Origin: Hirsutella rhossiliensis
Lineage: Eukaryota > Ascomycota > Sordariomycetes > Hypocreales > Ophiocordycipitaceae
Direction of reading: 5' to 3'
DNA length: 64,000 nucleotides
Assembly (NCBI RefSeq): GCF_020360975.1
Contig: NW_025408672.1
Location: forward strand, 62,001 to 126,000
Every line of letters begins with the position of its first letter. Within the stretch, counting starts at the first letter, position 1. Positions 1 through 9,789 of the stretch are shown here, piece after piece. The translations under genes were made by a program, and so were the position numbers. Below the pieces are notes generated by a model, which saw only the letters and a program-made list of their open reading frames with translations, searched no databases and was not told the DNA's origin.

Positions 1-314
1 CGTGGTATCATTTCCGACACCTATCACCTCGCGACTATGATATCCGAGGAAGCCCTGCCCTCTGATCAGCCTCGCCGTTCCACCCGGCTTGCTGGCCAAG
101 CCACTGAATCCGAAATAGTAGCCATGGCTGCCCCGAGCCCCAAGACGCTCTCATCCGCGAGATGAGGAACAGATTGCGGCCTTAACGGCCCGTCTAAATG
201 AACGCTCTCCGTCTGTTGAATCAAATCGACAGCACCGGGAGCCCTCGACTGCTTTTGCCGGCCCAAATGGCCCGGCCTTCCGACCAACAGGCAAAGCTGC
301 CTGGCCTGTTTTTG

Positions 315-1204
315 CCCCCTTCCCAGAGGGCAAGAACCCCGAGTACAGCGACGCCGCCAAATCGCGCATCAAGGCCTCCGCGACGTTCTCAGGAAGAAGG
401 ACGAGTTCCATTCCTTCATCCTGAGCATAAAGAACAAATTTGACGAAGACGTGCGAACCTTCCGGACTGAGAACAGCCGGATGGTCTGTCTGTATAACCT
501 GCTCGAGGAAAAGCCCGCCGAGCACTTGAAACCCGCTTCTCCTCTGACACTCGACCCTTCTCTGGAGTGGCAGAGATGATCCAAGCCCTCGAGTCCGCCT
601 ATGGCAATCCGAATGAGCTTTCCGAGGCTCTTGACCGCCTGCAACGCCTCCAGTTTACCGTGAATGGGAAGACCGACATTGTGGACTTCCTTGCGGAATT
701 TGACTACTTAACTGCGACCGGTCGTGTGCCCGAGGACCAGATGAAGCATACCTTGTGGCAGCACATCCCGGCCAACCTAGATAACAGCCTCTTGACCAAG
801 ACCCGTGACGAGTCCGTGACCTACGAGGTTTTCTGTGGGTTCATTAAGGACGCTGTCCACTGCCAGAAGAGGAGTATGAGGCAGACACAGGACTCCCGCT
901 CTTCCGACCGATCTCGCCGCGCGCCGACTAAGACTGCTCCGACTACCGCCAAGACTCCGAACAAGACCGGCTCGACCCTATCACCTCGCGTGATGCTGGC
1001 AGAGCCTTGACCGACGATGAGAAAAGGGTCCATTGGGATAATGGCACCTGCTTTATTTGTGGAAAAACAGGGCACCTCTCTCGCGACTGTCCCGACCGCA
1101 CCCATGCTGTCTCCCGTGTCGCCTCCGTCCCTGTCCTGCCAACGACTCTGATCAAGATTCGGGAAACGAATAGGACCATCACAAGACTCCTTGATGGTCC
1201 CTAA
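315..1204 (+). pseudogene. G0 gag with CCHC zinc knuckle, frameshifted
   Basis: Capsid/nucleocapsid polyprotein of the chromovirus. The capsid-like part begins around 315, continues in another frame from about 373 and again after a shift near 530; 567-1010 gives 147 clean residues with a helical gag look, including a stretch around SAYGNPNEL. The nucleocapsid part lies in yet another frame at 1007-1204 and contains an intact knuckle, CFICGKTGHLSRDC (C-x2-C-x4-H-x4-C), about 1048-1092. Continuity of protein similarity across the frame jumps, rather than one long frame, is why I call it a pseudogene. Single-base assembly errors would give the same picture. Confidence 0.85.
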
Positions 1205-1930
1205 GGTGTCACAGATAGCGAGTAGGTCTAGCAAGTCATTCACTCTGCCAAGTCAAGTCCAAGTGGATGGTGTGAGCTACCTGCCCGCTCCTCTGTGATA
1301 CCGGAGCCGAAACCCGTTTGCTGGTTAGCCCAACCTTCGCCCAGTCCGCCGCCCAAAGACTCGGAGCCCAGATTAAGGAGCTCCCGAGTCGGATTCCTCC
1401 AAGACTTCCGTGGAAAGCCAGCCGGCTATATCCAGAAACAGCTGGTCGCCACTTTCGTCATCGATGGCCGTTCGTTCGCAAACGAGACATTTGATATAGC
1501 TGAGTGTGGCCATGATATCTTTATCGGTCTTTTCTGGATGCGGGAGAAGCGCCTCCTGCTTGACTGCGCCGCCCGACAGATCATCTGGCCAGATGATCTT
1601 CCTGCCCTCGCCAAGTTCTCCCCGACGATCCAGCTCTCTCGTCAAGCCCCGCTCTCGGGTCGGATCGACCCTAAGATCCAGGCCGACGCTGAGAGGCGGA
1701 ACCGCCTGCTCGAGAAAGAGGAGAAACGCTACCGGATCCTCCACAAGAACTGGCGCCGCTCTGATCAAGCTCCTCCGGCCTCTGTCCCGACCCGTTACCG
1801 ACTCCGTCTCCGTCGTTTCAGTCCAAGTCTCCGTCTGCCAAGAAGTCTGTCCGTTTTCAGCTCACGACCGCCCCTGCTACCGACTTCGTCTCCGTCGCCT
1901 CGGTCCAAGCCTCCGAAGATCAAGCCCTGA
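1205..1930 (+). pseudogene. G0 aspartic protease and linker, frameshifted
   Basis: Retroviral-type aspartic protease that would cleave Gag-Pol. The active-site motif LCDTGAE is at about 1291-1311 in one frame. The remainder, including a hydrophobic flap-like region and the motif DIFIGLFW (about 1512-1535), which matches the usual D-I/V-I-L-G-x-x-W block of gypsy proteases, is in a different frame (1295-1930), so a shift lies between about 1360 and 1405. The 3' end of that frame is Ser/Arg/Pro-rich linker. Sequence between 1931 and 2296 is a probable protease-RT linker with no frame I can follow confidently. Confidence 0.82.
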
Positions 1931-2296
1931 TTAACGCCCTGGTCTGCCAAGTAGAGTCTCACGAGAGATTCGAACAGTGGAACGAACTCGAACCGTTGAT
2001 GCCCGGGATCCAGTCCAGCTCGAGCCAAGCTCCGGCCTTGACCAGACCGTCCCTAGTGCTCGAACCGTTGCTAAAGTCTCCCAGATCGGAAGACCTACCA
2101 GGGACAAAGCATTCCGTTCCCTCAGGAGAAGACCCTGAGCATGTTGCTTGTGTCCGTAGTCGTCTACCGCCCCAGCTCACCCATCTAGAGGATTCTTCTC
2201 GAAGAAAGAGGCCCACACCCTACCTTCGAGCCGACCCGGTCACGATGTAGTCCTAGAGCTTGAGAAGCCTCTTTCGCCGACAGGACCCCATCGTAC

Positions 2297-3606
2297 CGCA
2301 CGCCCGTTAAGTATCTGCCTCTAGAAAGAGACTGTCGATCACCTCCGGAGATAGACTTCATCGAGCCCGATCCGAGTCCGCACGCCGCATCCGTCCTCTT
2401 CGCTCCGAAACCGAACACGACCGCCCGCCGCTTCTGCATCGACTACCGTTGGATGAACGATCATCTTAAAAGTCGCATCACGCCCGCTCCGTCCCTCGAA
2501 GGTACTGCTTTCGGTTGCCGTGAAGCTCAACGCTTCACGAAGATCGATGTGATCCAGGCCTTCCACCGTCTCCGCATGGACCCTGACTCCGAGTATTTGA
2601 CCGCCTTTCGCACCCGTTTCGGAACTTTCCGCTGGAAAGTCCTCCCGTTCGGTCTGAAGGTAGGTCCCGCCTGGTTCCAGCAGTTTATCAACGCGCAGCT
2701 TCACGATCTCCTCGACCGGTGCGCCAGCGCCTACGCAGATGACGTCCTGATCTACTCGGATAAAGAAGAAGACCACTGGAAAGACTGTCAAGAAGTGATC
2801 TGGCGACTCCATCAGGCCAACCTCCAGGGAGACATCAAGAAGTCTAGATTTAACGTGACCAAGGTTGACTACCTCGGCGTTCTGCTTGAAGCCGGTGTGG
2901 GCCTTAGTGTCGACCCTCGGAAAGTTCGATCGATACAAGACTGGAAGTTTGAAGACCTCCGAGACCGCACCGCGATCCGATCATTCGTTGGCCTATGCAA
3001 CTTCATCCGTGTTTTCTGCTACCACGCCTCCGGAGTGGCAGAACCTTGAACCGGTTGCTTAAGAAGGATGTTGCCTTTGTGATGGGCCCGGAGCAACGCG
3101 AAGCATTTGATCAACTCAAGCGCCTGGCTATCGAAGCCCCGGTCCTCGCCTTCTTTAGACCAGAACTGCCGACCCGACTGGAGACCGATGCCTCCCGGAA
3201 TGCCACAGCTGGTGTTCTATGGCAGGAACAGCCTGATCAGACCTGGAAGCCCGTTGGATTCTTCTCTAAGACCATGACCCCGGCCGAGCGAGCCTACCCA
3301 ATCCAAGATCGAGAGCTCGCCGTCGTACAGAGTCTAGAGCACTTCTACCCAGAGCTCTTAGGCCAGAAGTTCGATGTGATCACCGATCACGAAGCCTTAG
3401 TCCATTTCTCTACGAAGCGCCTGCTCTCGGTACGACAGATCAGATGGTCCGACTTTCTCGCCCAGTTCGACATCCGTTTCCTCTACCGCCCCGGTCGACT
3501 GAACGTAGTCGCCGATGCCCTCTCCAGGAAGACAGCGGAGCTCCCTACCGTAAAGGCCCGGGAAGCCGAGGAACGCACGGTGACCCTGATCCTCCGGAAA
3601 GGCTAG
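2297..3606 (+). pseudogene. G0 reverse transcriptase and RNase H, one frameshift
   Basis: RT copies the element RNA and RNase H degrades the template. The RT frame is open from about 2297 to 3049, upstream of the first ATG at 2453. It shows KPN (about 2407), the palm motif KIDVIQAFHRLRM (about 2540-2578), LPFGLKVGPAWFQ (about 2643-2681) and an intact catalytic YADD (about 2734-2745). RNase H follows in another frame after a shift near 3040: LETDASRNATAG (about 3179-3214), then RELAVV and the ITDHEAL block, ending at ALSRK before the stop at 3604-3606. Catalytic residues are present in both domains, unlike in the RIPed copies further on. Confidence 0.92.
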
Positions 3607-5313
3607 GCTTCGCGACCGACTCTCTAGACCCTACGGCCGCCGGCAACCTGCCCCCTCAGAACTTTAGTCCCGAACCTAAGCCTACTAGACCATTAGTTCT
3701 GAGGGCCACGAGTGCCCTACAGACCCCAGAAGACCGAGGATACAGCAGACGCCCGATCAAGACCGCCCAGAACTAGACCCGAACTCGGTCCCGAAGGGAG
3801 CCGAACTCGTTTCGTTGATCCGCCAGGAGAACCTCCTCCAAGACCTCGGTACCCATGGAACACACCTGGTCGTACCAGCCCAGACCTCAGACAAGCAGAC
3901 GTTTCTTCAGACCGCGCTCATTCGCGAAGCCCACGAACCCCAGATCTTCGCTCACGCCGGACAGAACAAGGTGATCAAGCTGCTCCAACGAGACTTCTAC
4001 TGGCCAAGGATGAAGGAGGATATCCGTCGTTATATTCGGAACTGCCACGACTGCCGCCGCAACAAAACCCCTCGAGACAAGACCCCTGGACTGCTCCATC
4101 CACTGCCCGTACCGACCTCTGTTTGGGAGCACGTCGAATGTGACGGGAAGGATATGCCGAAAGACCGTTACGGATATGACTATGTTTGGACCTTCGTCTG
4201 CAAGCTAAGCCGGATTATCGCCACGCTCCCAGGAAAGAAAAACGATACGGCAGAAGTCTTAGCTAGCCGCTACTTCCGCTACCTCTATCGTTTCTTCGGT
4301 ATGCCCCTCGTATGGATTTCTGACAACGCTGGACAGTTTATTTCTGCCTTCCTCGCAGAGATTAACCGGCTCACGGGAACGAAGCATCGTCATGGAAGCT
4401 CCTACACCCTCAGACCCAAGGGGTGTAGAAGTTACAAATCAATACCTAGATCAAAAGCTACGATTCTACGTGACGAAGCATCAAGATAACTGGAGTTCCC
4501 TGCTGCCCGCCCTCGACTTCGCCCATAACTCGTCTTGGCACTCTTCCATCGACATGGCACCGTTAAAAGTAGCCCTAGGCCGAGATATCCGGAACCCCCT
4601 GTCACTGCCCCCGACTGACAAGACCGCTGCCACCGGACCCGCCGCCAGAGCTAGGAACTTGTGCAGACCGCCCAGGAAACCCAGGAAGACGCCAGGAATG
4701 CTGCCACCGCCGCTCAAGAACGTCAGAAGGAACAGGCTAATAGGAAACGACGACCAACCGACTTTGCCATCGGTGACCGAGTTTTTCTCAGCAGGAAAGG
4801 CTTCGCCACGAACGCTCCGACTACTCGGCTAGATAACCAATGGTCAGGTCCGTTCGTAATCCTGGAAGAACGCGGTCATAGCTACGTACTGCAGCTGCCC
4901 GAGTCGTACAAAATGAAGAACCTATTCCACGCCGACCGTCTTCGAAAAGCAGCCGATAACCCCTTGCCCCAGCAGATCCAGTCACCTCCGCCACCCGAGG
5001 AGATCAACGGAGAACCCGAGTGGGAGGTTGATCAAGTCCAGCAGTCTCGAGTAACCGGTAGGAGTCGACGACTGGAATACCAGGTCTTATGGAAGGGATG
5101 TGACCCTGATGAGACCTGGTACCCGGCTAGAATTTCCGTAACGCACCAATGGCATTGAAGATTTTCCACGATGAACATCCGGACGCAGCAGGCCCACCCG
5201 TCAACCTGCAATACTGGATCGAATGTGCTGCAGCGGAGGAGGGCTGCGAGGAACGAGACGATGACGACACAGCAGAGAAAGCCGTGAAACCAAGAACCCG
5301 CCGCCACGACTGA
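3607..5313 (+). pseudogene. G0 integrase and C-terminal chromodomain, frameshifted
   Basis: Integrase inserts the cDNA; a chromodomain tethers chromoviral integrase to histone marks. The zinc-binding end shows CHDCRRNK (about 4046-4069). Catalytic core: first Asp in VECDGKD, second in WISDNAGQF (about 4313-4340), third acidic residue in the block GVEVTNQ (about 4421-4441), after a frame jump near 4400. A GPY-like region (LDNQWSGPFVILEE) follows in the frame 4661-5158. The chromodomain spans about 5020-5140, with aromatic positions in YQVLWKG and ETWYPA. Another shift near 5130 carries the C-terminus to a stop at 5311-5313, giving an acidic then basic tail. Confidence 0.92.
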
Positions 5314-5339
5314 CTACCTTGATACGCATATCAAGGCCT

Positions 5340-5353
5340 TAGACGGGGGGTAG
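5340..5353 (+). other. G0 polypurine tract
   Basis: The run agacgggggg followed by tag lies immediately 5' of the LTR start TGTCACG at 5354. Its position between the end of pol and the LTR fits the plus-strand priming site of an LTR retrotransposon. Confidence 0.8.
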
Positions 5354-5575
5354 TGTCACGACCCTGGGCGCCGGCGTAGAGCCGCCAGCGCAGAACCTCA
5401 CCAGTGTCACGTGCCCAAGCAGCATCACGTGCCCACGCGCGACCTCGTGTCTATATAAGGGCCCGCTCGGTCGTGTAGTCTAGTCTTCCTTTCTTGCTCC
5501 TTAGCTTTGAGTCTTTGTTCATAGTGCCAATACATCTTTATAGCCGTCAAGGCTCGTATGTGCCTGGCCGTAACA
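5354..5575 (+). repeat. G0 3' LTR, 222 bp
   Basis: Begins TGTCACGACC and ends GGCCGTAACA, so it has the canonical TG..CA ends and a short inverted TGT/ACA. It follows a polypurine tract and contains a TATA box and a transcribed-looking R/U5 end. Directly after the final A the sequence becomes RIPed and CpA-free, so the right border of the insertion is sharp. No 5' LTR is available for comparison. Confidence 0.88.
5407..5460 (+). promoter_or_regulatory. G0 LTR promoter: two TCACGTGCCCA repeats and a TATA box
   Basis: The 11-bp word TCACGTGCCCA occurs twice, at 5407-5417 and 5425-5435. Each contains the palindrome CACGTG, a classic bHLH/E-box type site. CTATATAAGG at 5451-5460 is a good TATA box about 20 bp downstream. 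This looks like the U3 promoter of the LTR; binding by a specific factor is inference. Confidence 0.65.
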
Positions 5576-7423
5576 TTAAATATAAACTAGGTAAGGAAGC
5601 TATAGTCTTAGACGCCGTTTTATAAAGAAAGTAAGACCGGCCTACTTTTATAGACCTTAATACGCGAGATATATAGATAATCTTAGATAAGGCGCTCTAG
5701 ACTTACCTCGGCGCTACTTTATTAAGGGCGGAGGGTAACCCCTTAGGAGCGGCTAAGGTCCCGGCCCCCCCTAAGGGTGCGCCCGACGTCCCTTAGCGTA
5801 TCTTTTAAGATAAGGAGCTCTAACGCCTATAGGACTAGCTAGCGGTATAAGATAGTACGTATATAAGCGTACGCCGCGCTATAGAGGTAGGGGCGCGCTT
5901 ACTTAACCGCGGCCTTAGGTTAAAAGTCTAAGTAGGCGACTACTATATTAACCCTTATAGCTACCTTTGCTATAAGGGTAGGCTATAAGTCCTAGGCGCG
6001 CCGGCGATAACGGAGGCTATAGCTAGGGCGGCCCCCTTAAAAGTTAAGGAGCGGGATAGGTTAAGAGGGCGGATTATATAGATAATCTATAACTTAAGTA
6101 TAATTAGCTATCCTAGCTATAAGGGCACGCTAGTAGCGATTAGCTAGGACTTTTACTAGCCGCTTATAGTACTATACGTCTACTATTTCCTCTATAACTA
6201 TAATATCTATAGCCGCTTAAAGATCTAGTAAGCGCTTAAGAGGGGGCTATTAAAGTTACTACTAGTCCCTAACCGGTTCTATATATATATATAGATAGAC
6301 TTTATTATAGACCTCCCTTTTATAGCGGGCGGTAACTATAATCTCTAGGTAATTAAGGACCGTCTAAGTAAGGAAGTAGTACTAAAGCTAATACTATCTA
6401 TAAAAGTAAAGGCCTACGCCGAGCGCTTCCTTTAGTACTACGCCCGCTTTTATTAGTAGCTAGCCTCGATTATTAGTAATAAGGGTACTAATTAAACCGG
6501 CCGCTTTTAATAGTACCTTTATAAGCTACTCTAAGTTACTTAGTTACTAAGTATAGCCTACTACCTATAAATTAATAAGGGGCCCGAACGCTTTAACTAA
6601 GAAGTCTAAGCTTACCTTTAATAGGTAATAGCCTATAACTAAGCGGACTAAGATAAGTAGCTTCTTATAGCTTAGATAGCGCTTAATAGTAGGTTAAACT
6701 TATTTATTAGTATATCCCTCTTCCTTACGCTATATAAGTTTAAACCGCCGTTAGCATAGCCTATTACTATAGATATAAGCGTAGAGCGCTACTTAGCTAG
6801 CTCCCTAAAAGGCAAGGCGTCCGCTTTTATATAAAAGCTATAATAAGTTTTAGAGTTCTATTAATCCTCGATAGCGTCTACCGCCTAGGACTAAGAGCGG
6901 TAAGCTAATAAGTCGCGGGATCCTATAAATAGGATCGCGGTAAGGGATAAGGTCTAGCTAGACCTCTATAACTATAGGTTAACGAGGCTAAAAAAAAGCT
7001 CGACTAGCTATACGCTAAGTATACGGTAAAGAGGGTACTAAGTCTATAGATTATAGAGCTAGTAGGGCTGCCCTTTAGTATCTATAGTACGATTAACGTT
7101 AACCTTTTTTATTGCGCCGCTATAGACCCTTTACTAGGCTAAGAGATAGCGGATCCTTAACTAGCCGCTATCCTTATTAAGAGGGAGGAGGAGTTCTTAG
7201 TAAAAGAATTATAGGTAGCCCGTTAAAAGAATATAAGCCGCGGTAGGAGGCGCGAAGTCCTTATTAAGTAGCGCGGCTATTAAGACTTAATATAGGAGCC
7301 GGCTTTTAAGTTTAAGGGCGTAGTAGCTCTAAATAAGTTCGAGGCCCTTTATAGGCTAGTAAAGGAAAATAATAGCCTAGTAAGAGAAGCTACCCTTTTA
7401 ACGGTAAAGTAGCTAGTACCTTA
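5576..7423 (+). mobile_element. G1 chromovirus copy 1, pol 3' part (RIPed), continues at 13977
   Basis: RIPed Ty3/gypsy element of the same family as 40652-48306. It starts abruptly at 5576 in the spacer between RNase H and integrase, because G0 sits on its 5' side, and stops at 7423 where LINE1 inserted. It resumes at 13977 after a repeated target site and runs to a 3' LTR ending at 15545. Sequence similarity to G1 copy 2 was recognised across the zinc finger, integrase core and chromodomain. Confidence 0.82.
6095..7330 (+). pseudogene. G1 copy 1 integrase-chromodomain, RIPed
   Basis: With TAA/TAG read as former Gln/Trp codons, a continuous frame covers an integrase zinc finger (about 6105-6215; the His and Cys ligands are mostly Tyr now), the core with its first Asp in the motif IDFI (about 6295-6305), a second catalytic block now reading ISNKGT instead of the expected ISD (about 6471-6490), and a chromodomain at about 7187-7310 with the pattern EVLIK-stop-RGY. 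The many in-frame TAG/TAA codons exclude function. The second catalytic Asp to Asn change is exactly what TGA to TAA by RIP would give. Confidence 0.8.
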
Positions 7424-8310
7424 GATATTATTACGTTTTCTTAGCTAACTTTTTAAAACTAAGCCTAAAATATAGAAAAGGTATATACTTAGAACTATTA
7501 TAAATAGCGTATTACGCCCCCTTAAGTATAGCCTTATATAGCTACTAGCGGGTGCGTAATATACTACTAAAGATTATAAATTAAGCGATATTCTCCTTTA
7601 TATAGGTAGAAAACTCTTCCTTACCCTTGCTAACTAAGGGTATATACCCCCCCCCGCTAATAAGACTAAGCCTAAACTTAACTTAGGACCTTAGCCTAGA
7701 TATAAGAAGGGCCCTCTTAACTTTAAACCCCCTTAACTTAAGGGTCGAAATAAGTACCTTAGAGGCTAGGGCCCGCTTAAAAGAAGCTCTAGAAGGCTAA
7801 CGCTTTCTAAGGACCCTAAAAGAAAGGCCTAGGACCCGAGACTAAGACTTAAAGGATATTAAGATAGAAGAGAATACTTAGCCTATACTAAAGACTAGCC
7901 TCTTTAAGCCTAGCTTAGCCCTACCTTAGGCTAGCTACTTCTAGCTTAACTAGCCCTTAAAGTAAGTAAAGGGGCGAAAGAGAGCTACGCTTAGTAGCCT
8001 TATTAGCCCTATGCCTATCCGACCTACGTTCTAATACTTATAGTAGACCTAGCCCCGGCCCTAGCACCCCTTCCTTAGGGACCGGGACTAGGGCTTCCTC
8101 TAGCAGGCCCTCTAGGCCCTTAAGGAAGCCTAAAAAATCGAACCCTTTTATAAGACCCTTATAAAAGGGCTTAAGAAGGCAGCTATAAGGACCCTAGACC
8201 GCTAATAGCCCCTATAATAGCCCCTATACTAGCCTAAGGCCGCCTAGAAGCCTAGGGCTACCTAAGGAAACCTTAAAGTAAGCTTATAAGCTAAGGTTAC
8301 CGTAAAGAAG

Positions 8311-8392
8311 GCGCCTAAGGCCCTAGCTAAGGCCTTAGCTAAGGCTCCGGCGAAAGCCCTAGCTAAGACCCTAGCTAAGGCCCTAGCTAAGA
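8311..8392 (+). repeat. 12-bp tandem repeat in LINE1 ORF1
   Basis: About six imperfect units of gccctagctaag, with variants such as gctccggcgaaa. Read in the ORF1 frame they code for repeated Ala-Lys-Ala-Leu, an alanine/lysine-rich low-complexity segment that could have helped RNA binding (inference). Confidence 0.75.
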
Positions 8393-8477
8393 GGAACGTA
8401 AAAGAGAACTTCTAACTTATCCTAAAGCTAAAGAAGGAATCGCTAACGCTAACTATTAACCTTATTACGCTTTATAA

Positions 8478-9045
8478 TATAAGGAACGGTGTTCCTACTA
8501 TAAATAAAGCAGCTATAATATACTCTCCTAATTATATAAGCTAATAAGTAGTATATTAATTATAGATAAAATCTTATCCTATAGAGTAAGAATCGCTCGT
8601 TATTCTATATATTATTATATATTAAACGGGTTGCCGGTTATTATATAATTTGGAATCGAAGGAACAGAGCTAGCTTAGAATACTAGCTAAGACCTCTTAA
8701 GAATACTAGCACGACTAACCTCCTTTAAACACGAATATTAGTAGAACTAAGATACTTTTAGATTTACTCGAGGTATCACGGAATTCCCTAGTCTTAGGGC
8801 TATACGGTAGTCTAAATCTAGTCCCGAAAGGTTCTTCCGTTTAGCTATAATTATCTATATAAGATAGTATATCCGCTAGTAGATAGATAGAGAATTATTA
8901 ATTTTAATACCTCTTTTATATACTAATATATTACTAATAAATTCTATTAAAAATCCTACCTTATACTCCTTCTTCCCCTCTATTATATAGTCTTACGTAA
9001 TTCCTTAATTTCCTAAAATTCCGCTTTTACTTATATACCTTAAGA
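8478..9045 (+). repeat. Family C solo LTR, 568 bp
   Basis: Starts tataaggaacggtgttcc and ends tatataccttaaga. Flanked by the 5-bp direct repeat tataa (8473-8477 and 9046-9050). The same 568-bp unit recurs at 28831-29398 (reverse), 53110-53677, and split at 40439-40651/48307-48676. At 53110 it stands next to a copia primer site and gag, so it is a Ty1/copia LTR. Here it interrupts LINE1 ORF1. It keeps several CpA sites (for example actagcacgac), so it is less RIPed than its surroundings. Confidence 0.9.
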
Positions 9046-9789
9046 TATAACGAGCTTAATAATACTATAAGGGAACTAGCTATATTAGCTCTATCGACCT
9101 TAAATAAAGGTAATATAGTTATAACGATAAAGGCCCTATATACGGTAAAGAAGCTTTTAGAGTAGCGGGAGAAGTAGTCCCTATGCCTTAAGGAGCTACC
9201 TATTAAATCGGCCGACCTTCCTACTAGCTAGACTAAGCTAGTAGCCTAGAGCGTCCCTAACCTCTTAGAGACCCCTATCCTTAATATCCTTACTATAGAA
9301 GCTAAAACCTTTAGCGGGATCGATATCCTAGGGCAGCCTAAGTAGCTAGGCACCCTAGGCTTAATATAGAAAGTAAGATCGGTTATCTTTATAGTCCCTT
9401 TAAAAGCTATAAGGGCTAAATACTAGAAAAAAGGCCTTTATATAATAGGTTTATAGATTTAAGTCGAGGCCTATAAGGAATATACTATATATATATAGTA
9501 CTATAAGTGCCTTTCCTTTAGCTATAAACCCTAGACCTACCGGCAGCCTATTAGGTATACCTTTTACCTAGAAAAGCACTTAACTAAGGACTATAACTAC
9601 CCTAGCTATAAGGCTAGCTAAAGCTACTCTTACTTTAAGGTCTAATACTATAACTATAAAGGAGAGTACCTTATAACTAATAAAGTATAATATAAAGTCT
9701 ATAAAGGAATAACTAATACTTAATAGCCTTAGCCCCCTTATACTTATAGGGCCCTTAAAGCCCCTTAGGCCCCCTAGGCTTAACTACGA

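Larger units (their letters stand above)
1..5575 (+). mobile_element. Ty3/gypsy chromovirus G0, 3' portion, not RIPed
   Basis: Order on the plus strand is gag with CCHC knuckle, aspartic protease, reverse transcriptase, RNase H, integrase, chromodomain, polypurine tract and 3' LTR, which is the Ty3/gypsy chromovirus order. CpA and TpG are frequent throughout, unlike everything from 5576 on, so this copy was never RIPed. It is nevertheless dead or badly assembled: the domains jump between the three forward frames about ten times (near 372, 530, 1000, 1390, 3040, 4400, 4650, 5130 and others). The 5' LTR and 5' target duplication lie outside the window. It appears inserted into a RIPed chromovirus (G1 copy 1), whose integrase half resumes right after 5575. 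Confidence 0.93.

Noticed and set aside
198..443. Plus-strand 81-codon frame as a separate small gene
   Set aside because: Shadow of the frameshifted G0 gag; protein has no structure and the gag similarity is in other frames.
8478..9045. ggaacggtgttcc at the start of family C as a regulatory palindrome or riboswitch-like element
   Set aside because: It is the conserved LTR border region; the short dyad is imperfect and one copy (28831) lacks it.
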